Part shown: in pieces, positions 42,435 to 53,519 of the stretch
Layout: each line of letters opens with the position of its first letter
How positions within the stretch are numbered: position 1 is the first letter of the stretch
From: Trebouxia sp. TZW2008
Lineage: Eukaryota > Chlorophyta > Trebouxiophyceae > Trebouxiales > Trebouxiaceae
NCBI GenBank assembly: GCA_002118135.1
Contig: BDIU01000075.1
Coordinates: 186,001-250,000 of the forward strand
Length of the DNA: 64,000 nt
Reading direction: 5' to 3'
Made by a program: the position numbers and the translations under genes
Notes under the pieces: model-generated
Told to the model about the DNA's origin: nothing
Database searches by the model: none
The model's input: only the letters and a program-made list of their open reading frames with translations

Positions 42435-44445
42435 CGGGCTTCCTTATTAGAGCCTGCTAATTCAAACATTTGGTTCAGTTCAGCCACTGTCCCTGTCCAC
42501 TGACAACATTGTTGACTAATGATAACCATGGCACAGTGGCCACTGTACTGTGCTGATCCCCTTCGTTGATTTTTGGAAGGAGGTGCAGCTCAGCCAGCCT
42601 GTTCAGACTGGAAGCTTTACTCTTTGGTGTTTTGACTGCATGAAGACAAGTAGATATGCAGTCAGATGCTCTTTGGGAGTCTACCAATCTGACCTTGCAG
42701 ACACAAGCTTAAACCGCGCAATAGCAAGCTTCCTGCAATTACAGTTTGCTGTCTTAGACATCAGCAGCTTGTTCTGAAAACCTTGCCAGTACTGCATCAG
42801 GTGCTGCTTACCAGGCATGCACTCAAGCACAGGGCTTGCTTGGCCTCATCTGGTGCTTTACTTGACTTGACGAGCAAGCAAACCAGGTGAGAAAATGCGT
42901 TGCCAGCACCACCTGGCTGTCGGCTTGTATGCTGCAAAACACGCATTTAGATGCCAGCGGGAGATATGCTGAGTGATCATTTATCGGTGCAACACATTAG
43001 AATTAGAAGCAACTTGATGGACAAGACAGGAACAGCTTCTCACGATTGGTTGCAAATTGATGCGAGACGTGAGAAGATAGGCATGCCAAAGCTTGCAAAA
43101 ACCTCACTCAGTGCATGTCTTTGAGGATGAGTTGCACAGTAGGATTCCATCAAGCATAAGGGTTTCCAGAGCTGTTGCATCCCGCCACAGATTGCACAGC
43201 AGCTACTGTATGCCTAGCTGGTGCAAACACACTGTTGCCCATCGCAAGGATGCAGCTGCAGTAATGCATGCTTCACACCAGTGACACAAGCATGTCAACA
43301 GCTGTTTGAGGGACTGACAGGCAAAACTGAGCACAGCAAATTCTGTCATCTAATCAGCTGCACTTGAGTGAAAGGTGCAAGCCTGGCTTTCTTTGGGAAG
43401 GGACCAAACATGCTGAAGGCATGACTTCCACACAGTTGCAGCATTAGCATCCAGGCTGTACAGAATTACTGTCCGTCTACACACATTGTGTTGAGCTGCT
43501 TTTCAGCTCACAGCAGCTGCAGCATGACAATGCAGATGCCAAGAACGTGCAGTTGGCCAAGTTCAAGTCACTGCTTGCTGTGTCCGAGTATAGTACAATT
43601 TGAAACCTGGCTGTTCTGCTGTCAGCGCCCTCTGTAGACTGAAGAATCTTGTCAGCAATGTCTCAAGCATAAGCCAAAAAGAATTGACAATTGTACGTTG
43701 ATAGGCCTCATTCTGGGCGCTCTGTGAGTAGAAGCAGCCCAGGAGTGTCAACACACACCCTCAACCTACAAAAGGCTGCCCTGCATACTAGCCAAAGACC
43801 CTGAGCAGCAACAAGCTCCAAGAATGGCTGATTTGCTGTGTGCAAAGCATTCCTGAGCTGTTGCATATCTAGACATGTGCACAGCTCTTACTGAAGCCGA
43901 AGGGATGCTATCATCATGTGCACATGCTATGCAACAGGCCTGAGGCTGTCAGTGATAGCACTTGCTCATTACAATGCTAGACTAGCAAACCCAACGTGGC
44001 CTGCACATCATGATGACTTAGCACTGTGTGTCGGCAAGACGTGCCAAACAGGCATCAGCTGTAACAGTGCAAAAGTGCTCAATGTGCGATGGCTCTTGCT
44101 GAGAAAATGAGGTGATGACTGCACATAAGCCTCAGGTGTCAACAGTCCTGAGAAGGGTTCATATTGTTTGGCATGACAATGCTTTTGGCATGCAATGTCT
44201 ACACAGAAAATACTGAATGTGACTGTCGACATAGTGAAAACAATGCACAGAATCTGCAACAGCACATGCAGAGATTAATGCACTGACATTCCAGTCAAAC
44301 CTGCATCGCATATAGCGCACATGTGCTTTGCATGTTGCCTTTGTCTGGCGCATCAGCCAAGCGAGCTAGCTGCATCTTTTGGCTTGCTGCCTGCCAGCTA
44401 CAGATCTCAACAGAGCCCAAAATGACACTTTTTCCCTTGCAGCCT
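42435..44445. other. Long intergenic region, no gene seen
   Basis: About 2 kb with only short, unsupported frames on both strands. The first few hundred bases upstream of LRR 2 should hold its promoter. There is no LRR-like remnant. Confidence 0.5.
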
Positions 44446-44454
44446 CTTGAATCT

Positions 44455-44485
<31 letters not shown>

Positions 44486-44486
44486 A
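44455..44486 (+). repeat. (CAG)n microsatellite
   Basis: About ten consecutive CAG/AGC triplets at the left edge of the satellite-like region. Confidence 0.85.
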
Positions 44487-44827
44487 ATTGGTCTACAGCT
44501 GGGACCAGTCAAGGCTGCAGCTCATCACGTGAGTCATATGGGGACCAGGACTGCCATTCACAGACCTGCGTTTGCTTCAGGAAGCACATACTGTCGACTT
44601 CTTTGCCTACTAGTTTGGCAAAACCATTGTCAAGCCATTGCAGCAGCCGCAAAAGCAGCAGCACAGGCCGTGATAGCACTGGCTGTAGACTTGAAACCAG
44701 GCAAACTGCAAAGAAGAAGCTGCAAAAGCAGAAGTTTCAGCAGCTCAGAATGCCCATATTCAAGTCAGGTAAGCTGCAACAGCACAAGCCAGAGGTGCTG
44801 CAGCTGGGCACGCCACACCAAGGAAGC

Positions 44828-45470
44828 CAGAGGGAATGGGCACAAACCAGACAAGCTGTTGTCACAGCAGCAAAATCATACAGAACTGCTGATTGGCTAC
44901 TGGGCAGGAAGCATCACAAAGCAAGTCAGTGGGAATAAGCACAAGCCAGACAAGCTGCAAGCACAGCAGCAAAGACAGCAGAAGAGTCTTCAAGCTGCTG
45001 GTTATGCAGCAGCCTGTTTTGAAACGGCCGCCAGTCATACATTATGTTGCACAGAGTCAGACTATAGCAAACAGCGAGTGGCAAGCTGTAGCCAAGCAGA
45101 CTGCAAAAGCCAGAAATGAGAGGCATCAGCCAGACAAGCTGCAGCCATAGTAGCAAAAGAAGTGAGAACTGCAACAAAGACTTGGCAGCAGATGCAGCAG
45201 AAGAACAGCCACTTGAACATCTTGCTGCAAAAATGCAGACTGTAGCAAACAGCGAGAGGCAAGCTGTAGCCAGGCAGACTGCAGAAGCCAGGAATGAGAG
45301 GCACAAGGCAGACAATAGCAGCAAAAGAAGCAAGAACCAGCCTGAGGTTGCTGAATTGGCAGCTGCCTGTTGCGAAACGGCAGTCAGTTCTGCAACTTGC
45401 TATAAGCATTAGACTGTAGCCAAAAGCTAGAGGCAAACTGTAGCCAGGCAGACAGAAGTCAGGCCTGCAA
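44828..45470 (+). repeat. Satellite-like tandem array, period ~178 bp
   Basis: The marker ACT(A/G)TAGC(A/C)AA(C/A)AGCGAG..GGCAAGCTGTAGCCA starts near 45061, 45239 and 45413. Another marker, CAAGCCAGACAAGCTGCAAG or CAGCCAGACAAGCTGCAGCC, occurs near 44942 and 45128. A third (TGTT-TGAAACGGCCG / TGTTGCGAAACGGCAG) occurs near 45013 and 45369. Unit length is about 176-183 bp for adjacent markers. Open frames in this stretch (Gln/Ala/Ser/Lys-rich) are by-products of the repeat. Confidence 0.75.
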
Positions 45471-45490
45471 AGAGTCAAGCAAAGCAAGCT

Positions 45491-46335
45491 GCAACATTGC
45501 AGGTGTTAAAATGCTGAACAGTCAAACTTTTGCAGTGCATGATATGTTGTTTGTGAGAGAACCTCTGGACACAGTTTTTCTTGCCCCTTGCTTGGCATCT
45601 GCTTCTGCATATGGCATGTCAACATACAGCTATGCACAAGGGGACCTCTTCTTGCGTAACAAACAATCTGACTTGATGCTAATGCTGAGCACAGAAAATA
45701 TGGTGAGGCTCAATTACTTGCCTCTTCATCTCTTGTGACTGGGCAGCAGCTGTTAGTTGCCAAAGCTGCCCAATCCAGAGTGCAGGTGGTGCATGTGCCT
45801 GCATGACATGCTTTACAAGTCAGATACATGCTGCACGCATGTTCCCTTGCTTGCAACAAGCTGCTAGAAACTGCTGCATGCATGCTGATACAGTGTGCGG
45901 CTTTGGGCAGCTGCCACTCTCCATCAAGCTTGATTGGTGGCATCGCAGCAACAATCTGAGGCATTGCTCAGCCCTGTTGCGTTTGCAGCTGCTCAGGACC
46001 AACGTCACGGAATTCACTCTGTCCTCAGTGTCTTCAAGATCCCTGCTTTTTTTGAACACAATCTGTTTTGTTGGCAGCGCTGTCTGTTAACAATGTTGAC
46101 TTAACATCAGCAGGGTCTGTCGCATGCACAAAGTCGGTTTTCGCAGTGCGCCCATGTTTATATTACCAGCAAGTCTGACATGAAGCTGGAGATTGCCAAG
46201 AATGCTCTGGTGTCAGGTCCGGCATGGTGCACAAGCGTCACTGGCAGCGTAATACAACTTATGCTCATCAACAGCATGACAGAGGACCTCAACTGGCGTG
46301 CAAAGCTTTCAATGTTGGAGGTGTCAAGATGAGTC
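45491..46335. other. Intergenic, 3' side of LRR 3; no gene seen
   Basis: A 75-residue plus frame at 45511-45738 begins MLNSQTFAVHDMLFVREPLD, with no recognised motif. The rest holds no coding signal. Confidence 0.4.
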
Positions 46336-48105
46336 TCACAAATCAAATAGTGACCATTCCTTTAGCCTTTCTAAGAAGGTCATTTCCCTTGGGTAGCAGG
46401 CAACTGTAATGCGTTGTGCTGACTGACTGCTCTCAGATACTATAGCTACTGCAAACCGTTTGCCTAACATCGAAAAGTCGAAAGTCAAGTTTTTCATGCA
46501 CTGCCAATAGTAAAAGAGTTTGTCCAACCTAAACTCAAAGACATTGGCACCCAGCAATCTTGTATCATCACATAATCTGTCAATGCTCCAGGCATCTGGC
46601 GTCTCAAAGAAGATGTCTTGACAGACGCTTTGCAAACAAGAAGCTAGATGTAATGACAGATCCTTGCAGTCAGCACGCAACACAAGTGAGGAGCAAGCTA
46701 CTAGTAAAGCCTGTTCAAATGCTGCGAGTGCTAACTTGGGTGTGTTTGTAGACGCACTTGTTATGTCCTTGATGCTACTGACGGTAATCCTCAGGCTTAG
46801 CATCCTACTTTGCACTCCAGACATACATTGCAAGTAGCTTCTGCTAAACTCTGAGCTGTTGCCTTGAACAAGTAGGTGTTGCAGTTGTGGCCAATTTTCA
46901 GTGAATAACAATGGAGCTGTTTCATCAGAGAAATCATTCTTGCTTAAATTGAGCTTCTGCAGAGCAGGCAGAGACACTGTAGCCAAGGCAGCAATATGCT
47001 CTGTCTGCAGCTCATTGCCAGCCAAAGATAGCTTATGCAAAAACTGCCAGCTTCCCTGGGTCAATAAAGTACAAGCATCATCAGCATCGCCATAACAATC
47101 ATTCAGTGCAATCTTCAAAAGCTTGGTCCAGCTTGTCACCAATGTTGTCATAGTTGGGATGTCAAGACATTGCAGCTCACACCCACTGAAATGGATGTTC
47201 TCCATTTCTGGCCAATTAGCATCGCACAATGCCTCTATGCCTGCTTGGAAGCCGTGAGGCAACTTCAGCGTGCGAAGCTGTGTGAAGTCTCCATGTGCTA
47301 GGGCATGTACACTGCCAGAAGACAATGTCGCACATTTCAGGTTCAGAGTTTGCAATGAAGAACTCTGGGAGGCAGCCAATTGACTCATAGCTTCAGCGCT
47401 TATGTGAACCCCAAACAGGCTGAGGCTGGTCAAGTGCGTGACATTTGCCCTGAACAGATCTGCAAAAGTATTCTGTGAAGAACAGACAAATGGATTGATG
47501 TCCAAAGTAAGAGAACAAAGCAGCGGCCAGCTGCTCTTGTGTAGGGCCACCAATGCAGCACTTGTCAGAAAGTTGTTCCTGAAGATAAGACTTTCCAAAG
47601 GCCATGTGGCCTTGCACAGTGTTTGCATTGCTTCCTCTTCCAGTACTGTGTCAGATAGGTGCAGTGTGGACAGGTTTTGCCACTTTGCTGTAACAAGGCA
47701 GTGAAGAGCACTGTGGCACAACACTCCACGTCTAAGGGCTAGGTACGTCAACCGCGGCCAGGCAGCCTCAATCAGCACGGCGACTGCGGAATCATCTAGC
47801 TGCTCTTGACAATCGCTGGAAGACACAGAGGTTCTGAGTCCTGCCTTGGAGACCAGCTCGAGGTGCTGCAGGCTCCTCCAGCCCCCCCGTGACAAAAGCG
47901 TGACTGTATGTAATGCCAAAGCCTGACGTGCCTCAGAAGTGTCCAACATCACCCTGACTGTTGCTGTCTCGCCATGTACTAGAAGGCGCAAGGGTCGACC
48001 GCAAGATAAAAGGGATTGGCGCGATCGCGAGTCCAAAGCGTGCACAAGTTGTGGCACGTGGTGCAGTACGTCCAGCAGCGACACATCACCGCTAGGACTT
48101 GACAT
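46336..48105 (-). CDS. Intronless LRR protein, paralogue 3 (589 aa)
   Basis: A single frame starting MSSPSGDVSLLDVLHHVPQL then VHALDSRSRQSLLSCGR. It shares the F-box-like start, the LALRRGVL first repeat, the WPL..LSL..NP repeat and later LSLAGNELQT and LNLSKNDFSD repeats, and the C-terminal YYWQCMKNLTFDFSMLGKRF domain with the two other genes. The start agrees with the reduced starts proposed for them. It is separated from LRR 2 by ~4 kb including the satellite-like array. Cytosolic or nuclear protein-binding role inferred. Confidence 0.87.
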   Translation of the reverse strand: MSSPSGDVSLLDVLHHVPQLVHALDSRSRQSLLSCGRPLRLLVHGETATVRVMLDTSEARQALALHTVTLLSRGGWRSLQHLELVSKAGLRTSVSSSDCQEQLDDSAVAVLIEAAWPRLTYLALRRGVLCHSALHCLVTAKWQNLSTLHLSDTVLEEEAMQTLCKATWPLESLIFRNNFLTSAALVALHKSSWPLLCSLTLDINPFVCSSQNTFADLFRANVTHLTSLSLFGVHISAEAMSQLAASQSSSLQTLNLKCATLSSGSVHALAHGDFTQLRTLKLPHGFQAGIEALCDANWPEMENIHFSGCELQCLDIPTMTTLVTSWTKLLKIALNDCYGDADDACTLLTQGSWQFLHKLSLAGNELQTEHIAALATVSLPALQKLNLSKNDFSDETAPLLFTENWPQLQHLLVQGNSSEFSRSYLQCMSGVQSRMLSLRITVSSIKDITSASTNTPKLALAAFEQALLVACSSLVLRADCKDLSLHLASCLQSVCQDIFFETPDAWSIDRLCDDTRLLGANVFEFRLDKLFYYWQCMKNLTFDFSMLGKRFAVAIVSESSQSAQRITVACYPREMTFLERLKEWSLFDL

Positions 48106-49030
48106 TGCGGTTGGGCTTCATACACAAATTAGGGACGCCAGCGCTGGAGAGTCTTGCAACTGGCTGCGTACTGCTCTCGGTCTCTGACAATGTAATTGTT
48201 AAAGCGCTGACCAGTCTGGCTACGTTGATCCTCTTCTTCTCAGTAAGGTCACTGCTTCTGAGTGTGGTGCCAGCTTCCATCTGTGTTGCTTGCATCGACC
48301 ACACCTTGAAGCCAGCTCAAAGCAGCCAGAGGTTTCACAAGCTTCAATCACTTTCTGCCGCAGTGCAGAGGCTGACACAACACGACGTTGTGCAGCAGCG
48401 TAATGGGAAGGCAGTATCCACTGGACAGACCTGTGGTCACTAAAGATGTGCTGATACTATGATAGCAGATTTGCAGACTTCCTGCACACTCAGGCCTTCA
48501 GTGCACTTGATCACTGATTGGAAACTCAGAACAAAAGGTTTTGTTAGCACTCTTGATCTGAGCATGCACTAAAACGGACTGCAGCGCCGTCATCAAATCA
48601 TACATGCTCATGCACTGTCATTACCGTACTGTAACGAAACAAATCCACAACAATCTTTGTTCAGATTTCTTTTGACGTTTTGCCTCCAAACATCTCAAGC
48701 TTTGACAACTTGCACGTACTGAAAGCTGGATCCACAAACAAAAACCATTGGGCATCATAAGTACTTGGCTTGGCCTGCAGATGTGACAACGTAGACACTT
48801 CGAAAGCGGAGTATCTTGCTGTCCAATGCTGTTGCCCGAACTGAGTCGATCCTGCCATCTGATAGTAACATTCAACTACTGACTGCCTGTTTGACACAAA
48901 TCACACTGACAGCTGGAGTAAACACATTATTGGTTACATTCCCTAGGTGCCAATGTCAGCAAGTTGTCAGCACAAAACTTTGACCTGAACACAGACATGT
49001 CACCTCCTGTACAAAGAAGTTTGCTACACA
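48106..49030. other. Intergenic region upstream of LRR 3 and downstream of the ABHD18-like gene
   Basis: It holds the promoter of LRR 3. A minus frame at 48304-48092 (EKKRINVARLVSALTITLSE) ends just inside the LRR start in another phase; no family was recognised. Confidence 0.4.
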
Positions 49031-49032
49031 GC

Positions 49033-49150
49033 GTCTACGCCACTGATTGCTGTTCCTCGGCACAGCTTTCCAAGTCTGTTGATGGAGCCATGAATGGCTT
49101 TCCCAAAAATTGGACGCTGCAGTAGAAACAATGAAACATGGATGACAGTT
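49033..49150 (-). repeat. Echo copy of the last ABHD18 exon
   Basis: The minus strand reads FLGKPFMAPSTDLESCAEEQ and then QSVA plus stop, a degraded copy of the true C-terminus FRRAIHDSIDRLESCAEEQQ then AVA (ending 49186). The similarity runs into the 3' flank (GGCATAGGC / GGCGTAGAC), so the duplicate includes the stop codon. It lies beyond the gene end. Confidence 0.75.
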
Positions 49151-49185
49151 CTGAAAACTGGCTACTGCAGCAGAGCATGGCTTGC

Positions 49186-52100
49186 CTATGCCACTGCTTG
49201 CTGCTCTTCAGCACAGCTTTCCAGCCTGTCAATGGAGTCATGAATGGCCCTTCTGAAAGCCGGCTGCTGCAGCAGGAAGGCTGAGACATGACCCCCCTTG
49301 ACCCACCTCACTTCAGAGCCAGGCCAATGAGCTGCCAGCTCTTCTACAGACTGAGGAGAGACATATGCGTCGTCTGTGGCACCAACCAGCACTGCAGCCT
49401 TTGTACACCTCGGCCTGCATAATTAAGAAGCTAGCTCAGCACAGAACATTGCAGTACACTGCAGAACACCAGTGTGCTGCTCAAAGCTGGCAGTCTGTCT
49501 GCATTGGGCCTGCATTTGTACAAGGTTGCCAAACAAGATGTGCAGAAAAGGGCCCTAGCTGCAACAGCCTTTGACTACAGCGATTGTATTGCAGCTTCTT
49601 CCAGAAGATAACACAGACGCTACTCTTTTGGAAAGGTTTATAAGTGTTGCAGACAGCTCAGAACCTTGCTAGTGACAGCAGTGACCTGAGTTGCAAAACA
49701 GGCTGCCATGTCAGAAACAAGGTGACAAGAGACCAGCTGGCTTACGCATGGAAACGGGTGACGTCTGTGTAGGTCTCCAGCACTTGGTGCAGGCGCAGGC
49801 AGGCTTGGTCTTCAGCAAGGCCCCGCCGCAAGCGCCACAGCTCCCCCAGCTCATGCTCAGCTGCATCGATGCCTGCATGACTCAAAGCACAATTTTGAGA
49901 AGAGTGAAGCCCTTGAGAATTGGGCTGTCATGTCTGTTGTGTCCTCTTTGCTGCAGGTGCCACAGCTCCCCTAGCTCATGCTCAGCTGCATCAATGCCTG
50001 CGTGAACCAAAGTATGGACATAAGGAAGAAGATGCATCAATGATCGCATGACTCTTAGAATGGACAAGCACAAGTCAACAAGCGGAGGGTCAGGCTATGA
50101 GTTCTATTGTGTCCCCAACGTAGCCACCACAGCTCCCTTAGCTGCATCAATAATGCCTGCAGGAGAAACAGCATGGATTTGAAGCTAGGCACTAACTTTG
50201 AACTCCGAGGGTTCAGTCTGTTGGGGCCTCAGAGAAGTTTGTGGGCACTGTGTCAGCTTTGCCGGAGGTACATGCTGATATGGCACAAGATTTACATTGG
50301 GTCCAACGTCACCTTCTCACACAACATTCAAGTCAAAACAGAATCTCCTGATGCGCGTGTCAAGCATGTTGCAGCTGCCAGCATCAGCTGTGACAAGGTA
50401 TGATGGCAAGTTGAATTGCCACTGCATGTTGATACAGCCGAGGTACTAGTCTACATAGGCAGTTGTATGTTTTTTTGTTTGAAGGTGCAACAGTACTTGC
50501 TCACTGTATTGTGTTTGAACGCTGTACTTACAAAAGGTGTGTCATGCTGACTGATTGCATCGACCTGATTTGACATGAGTTTTCTGACACTGTCCAACAG
50601 CTTTAACATGCACATCAGTATGCATGAACAAGCTGTTGCAGGGTGTGATACCTGAATTGGCTTGGTCACTGCCAGAGCTGGCGTCAGTATGTTGCTGCTG
50701 CCTTTCAGAGCTGTCCTGAACCCTTGCCTCAGCTTTCTGAGCTATCCTGTCAGTGAATGCTGCATTGGTTGGATGCCTGGTGGACTGTGCCTGGTCGCTT
50801 GCTCTCTTGAGCGTGGACAGGATGCGCGCCGTCTCTATCAAGCCGTCAGTTGACCTTGCAGACCTCAGTAAAGTGGCCTCGATCTCCTGCAGGACAGGCG
50901 CCTTGCTTGTCTCATCATTTATCCCTTGCCATGTTGAGGCTTGACGCAACTGCACTAAGTGTCTGTGCTGGAGCATTCAAATCCATAGTTGTTGCCATGC
51001 TGATTGATTTGAAAGCATGATCAAGTCGAGTTTCAGTATGCAGGATGCTGACGTCAACCATTAGCTCAGTTGCAGACATTGCCTGTCATGTGATCAGGTA
51101 GAAGATGCTCACAGTCATTAGAACTGTAGCTTGTATGCATAACAACCATGTCACAAAGCTGAGTGAGGGCTGACATACAAGAGCGCTGACGGTCACCGAG
51201 CCAAGTGCTACCTTCTGATTTTCATCCACCACTGCAGCCAGAGGTGCCCAAGATGTAGCAGATCTCAGGGCACCATGGCAGAACGCCCCAGAGGCAGATC
51301 GGGGGGCCAACAGAGGGGTGCAGGCCACATTTCCAGGGTAAAGAGATGCCACCATGCTGGCATGCACACCACCCATACTGAACCCGCACATGCCTATAGA
51401 GCACCACTCAGGCTTACAGGCCTGTTGCCTGAAACGATGGTTCGCATCTGTGCAAAGCAGACAGTGCAGACAGTACAGTGCAGACTTGCTACCATGCTAG
51501 CATGCACAGCACCCATGCTGAACGTGCACATGCGTACAAAGCATGAGTCAGGCTTGCAAAGCCATGGTTTGGCTCTGTCACCACAAAAGTCACAATGTAT
51601 CGCAAGCGCTAGTTGCAGTATCCACAACACACAGCATATGGCGCTATTCCATCACAAAGGCGGCGGTCAGTTGATGTGCCCATGTCCACAGCAATCTGTG
51701 AGAGATAACACGTGGACAGATGTACAGGACACTTCCAGATGGAAATCGGATTACGCAGGCTTGCTCACGTGAAAGTACATTGCCCCAGGTCGCTGACTTA
51801 GTTGCGCAAACCCATGACGGCCTGCCCAGTCCAGTAGGCACAAGATTTTTCAATGGTGGCAGTTCTGTTCAGAGACAATCTGGTGTCAGGGGTGTGATTT
51901 GACAACGACTGCACTCATCATATCAACATCACTCAAGATGCACCAACTTCTCAGGGACATTGGTGCTGACCTAATTGCGCAAAGCCATGACGGCCTGCCC
52001 AGTCCAACAGGCACAGGCTCTCCTCAATGGTGGCTCGCCCTAGCGTAAGCAGGTCACTCACTCTCAGCAGCTGAGATGCAAACTGGTAGTGGGGCTTGCG

Positions 52101-53519
52101 AGCGCCATAAAACGGGCTTTCCAACACCATTGTGGCAATACCCTACACAGGACATGAGACCTTGAGCGCAACTGGACTTTGAAACAGCAAGTGGCAGTAC
52201 ACTGCTTTTGGGGATTGTTGTGTTGACCTTTGACAGAGTCAGAGGCAAGCTGGTCAAGATGCAATGCAGCATCTTCTCAGGTCTGTGTTTGGCAAAAACG
52301 GCACAAGGCAGTAAGCTGCACGCTGCTGAAGCATGATAGCGTCCTTGCGTTTTCACAGCATAAGTGAAGTATTGCTGACCTGTTGCAACAGAGGGCCTCC
52401 CAAATTCATGCGCCTGCTCCAAGTGTGGTCGCCGGTGCCTGCCAGGTGCAGCACGCACGCTTTGCGCTGCTTGGGGTCCCTGGGCTGCAGCAGACGTGCG
52501 TGTGCAAGCCGGCTCTCTGGCGGCAGGGCATCATATACACGGCCATGACAAGGTGTCCTGCAGGTGTGGACGTAGAGTTGGGTCGGACCGCACTATGCTG
52601 CAAGTGTTTCTGAGCTTATGGTTTGTTGACCGCTTACCAACAAAACAAAACAACAGCAACAGCAGCAGGTCAACAGCGTGAGACGGGCATGTGCAAGACG
52701 CCCCTCTGATAGGAGGACAATGATACACGCGACCGTGACAAGGTGTCCTGCGATGGTGGTCAGCATTCAGGTAAGGTAGGTCACAGTGAAATGGCATTAG
52801 TGCTGTAGCTTTCGACATGTTGGCCACTTCAACATGTTGGCCACTTCAACATGTTGGCCAAAAGTGAAGAGCAGCACATGAACAGTGTGAGACAGGCAAG
52901 TTGGCTCTTTGCAGGCAGAGCATCATTCATGCAATCATGAAGGAAGGTGTCCTGCAGCAGGGATGAGCTTATGGCCTTGATGGGCTGACAGTACTGTGAT
53001 GACTCGATGTGATTGTTGTCATGTTGTACAAGTGCAGGCAGAACATGGTCATCATGGCATGCTGCTGATTCCGCCTCTAGTCCAGGGGAGCGTGCTAGGG
53101 GCATGCCCTGAAGCTGTTGCACTCGCACATGCAGCTTGCTGCCTGATGCTGCATTCACACCTGAAAGAGACTTCTAGCGTCTCACATTCAACACCCCAGT
53201 TCTTGCCTTGATACCTTGTATTCCAGTTGAGCTGCAGTGCAAACACCGCTTGTGAAGCTTTTCTGACAGTTGAAAGGTTCAAGCCTTAAAGCGTTTCAGG
53301 TACCGTCTGGTCAAAATGTGGAGGCGGCCAGGTGCGGAAAAGCTTTGCGTCTTCTTCGAAGTTGACTACCCCAAGGTCGCCCCAGCCCTTTTTAAAGAAG
53401 CCAGGACTCAGTCGAAGTTGGTGCACCAGGGAAGCATACACCAGGTCGAGCTTGCGTCCGGCTAGAAGGGCAATCTGGTCAATGAGCTGCAGCTGCTGGC
53501 CCGAGAAGAGTTGAACCAT
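49186..53519 (-). CDS. ABHD18: ABHD18-like alpha/beta hydrolase (DUF2048 family)
   Basis: Likely lipase or acyl hydrolase. Exons recognised: 53519-53304 (MVQLFSGQQLQLIDQIALLA, then LDLVYASLVHQL..FFKKGWG, the family start), ~52564-52386 (LPPESRLAHARLLQPRDPKQ and CVLHLAGTGDHTWSRR), 52142-51971 (MVLESPFYGARKPHYQF), 51393-51212 (MCGFSMGGVHASMVASLYPG, with the GxSxG nucleophile elbow GFSMG), ~50970-50652, ~49878-49746 (DAAEHELGELWRLRRGLAED) and 49414-49186 (VGATDDAYVSPQSVEELAAH for the acid, and VKGGHVSAFLLQQPAFRRAI carrying the catalytic His). The phases of the last pair and of 52142/51393 agree. At least one short exon between 53304 and 52564 is not placed. Several exons have echo copies. Confidence 0.85.
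49882..50170 (-). repeat. Echo copies of ABHD18 exon ~49878-49746 (5' part)
   Basis: GGCATTGATGCAGCTGAGCA..AGCTAGGGGAGCTGTGGCACTTG at about 50005-49960 matches the real exon start (AGIDAAEHELGELWRL) and gives AGIDAAEHELGELWHL before diverging. A weaker version lies at about 50165-50120 (GGCATTATTGATGCAGCTAA..GGGAGCTGTGGTGGC). The intron flank with TCTTCTCAAAATTGTGCTTT and related CTTCCTTATGTCCATACTTT also recurs. There are three versions in 420 bp. Confidence 0.75.
51430..51560 (-). repeat. Echo copy of ABHD18 exon 51393-51212 (nucleophile exon start)
   Basis: The minus strand reads MCTFSMGAVHASMVASL, against MCGFSMGGVHASMVASLYPG in the real exon. The catalytic GxSxG becomes TFSMG, so the copy would lack the first Gly of the elbow. 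The copy stops at ASL. Confidence 0.75.
51776..51875 (-). repeat. Echo copy of ABHD18 exon 52142-51971 (3' half)
   Basis: The minus strand reads GCCACCATTGAAAAATCTTG, TGCCTACTGGACTGGGCAGG and CCGTCATGGGTTTGCGCAAC, matching the end of the real exon (ATIEESLCLLDWAGRHGFAQ) and its GTCAGC donor (TAAGTCAGC here). The frame is broken by the altered GAAAAATC stretch. Confidence 0.75.
52680..52960 (-). repeat. Two echo copies of ABHD18 exon ~52564-52386 (5' part)
   Basis: Copy 1 (about 52760-52685) reads GGACACCTTGTCACGGTCGC..GTATCATTGTCCTCCTATCAGAG, and copy 2 (about 52956-52870) reads GGACACCTTCCTTCATGATT..GAATGATGCTCTGCCTGCAAAGAG. The true exon reads GGACACCTTGTCATGGCCGT..TATGATGCCCTGCCGCCAGAGAG. 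Copy 2 preserves DALPAKS for DALPPES. They are about 195 bp apart and truncated at the same side. Confidence 0.75.
52815..52860 (+). repeat. 17-bp tandem repeat (2.7 copies)
   Basis: ACATGTTGGCCACTTCA is repeated perfectly twice and followed by ACATGTTGGCCA. It sits between the two echo copies in an ABHD18 intron. Confidence 0.9.

Noticed and set aside
44529..45119. 196-codon plus-strand frame rich in Gln, Ser, Lys and Cys
   Set aside because: It follows the ~178-bp repeat units and is open in several frames, so it is a by-product of repeat composition.
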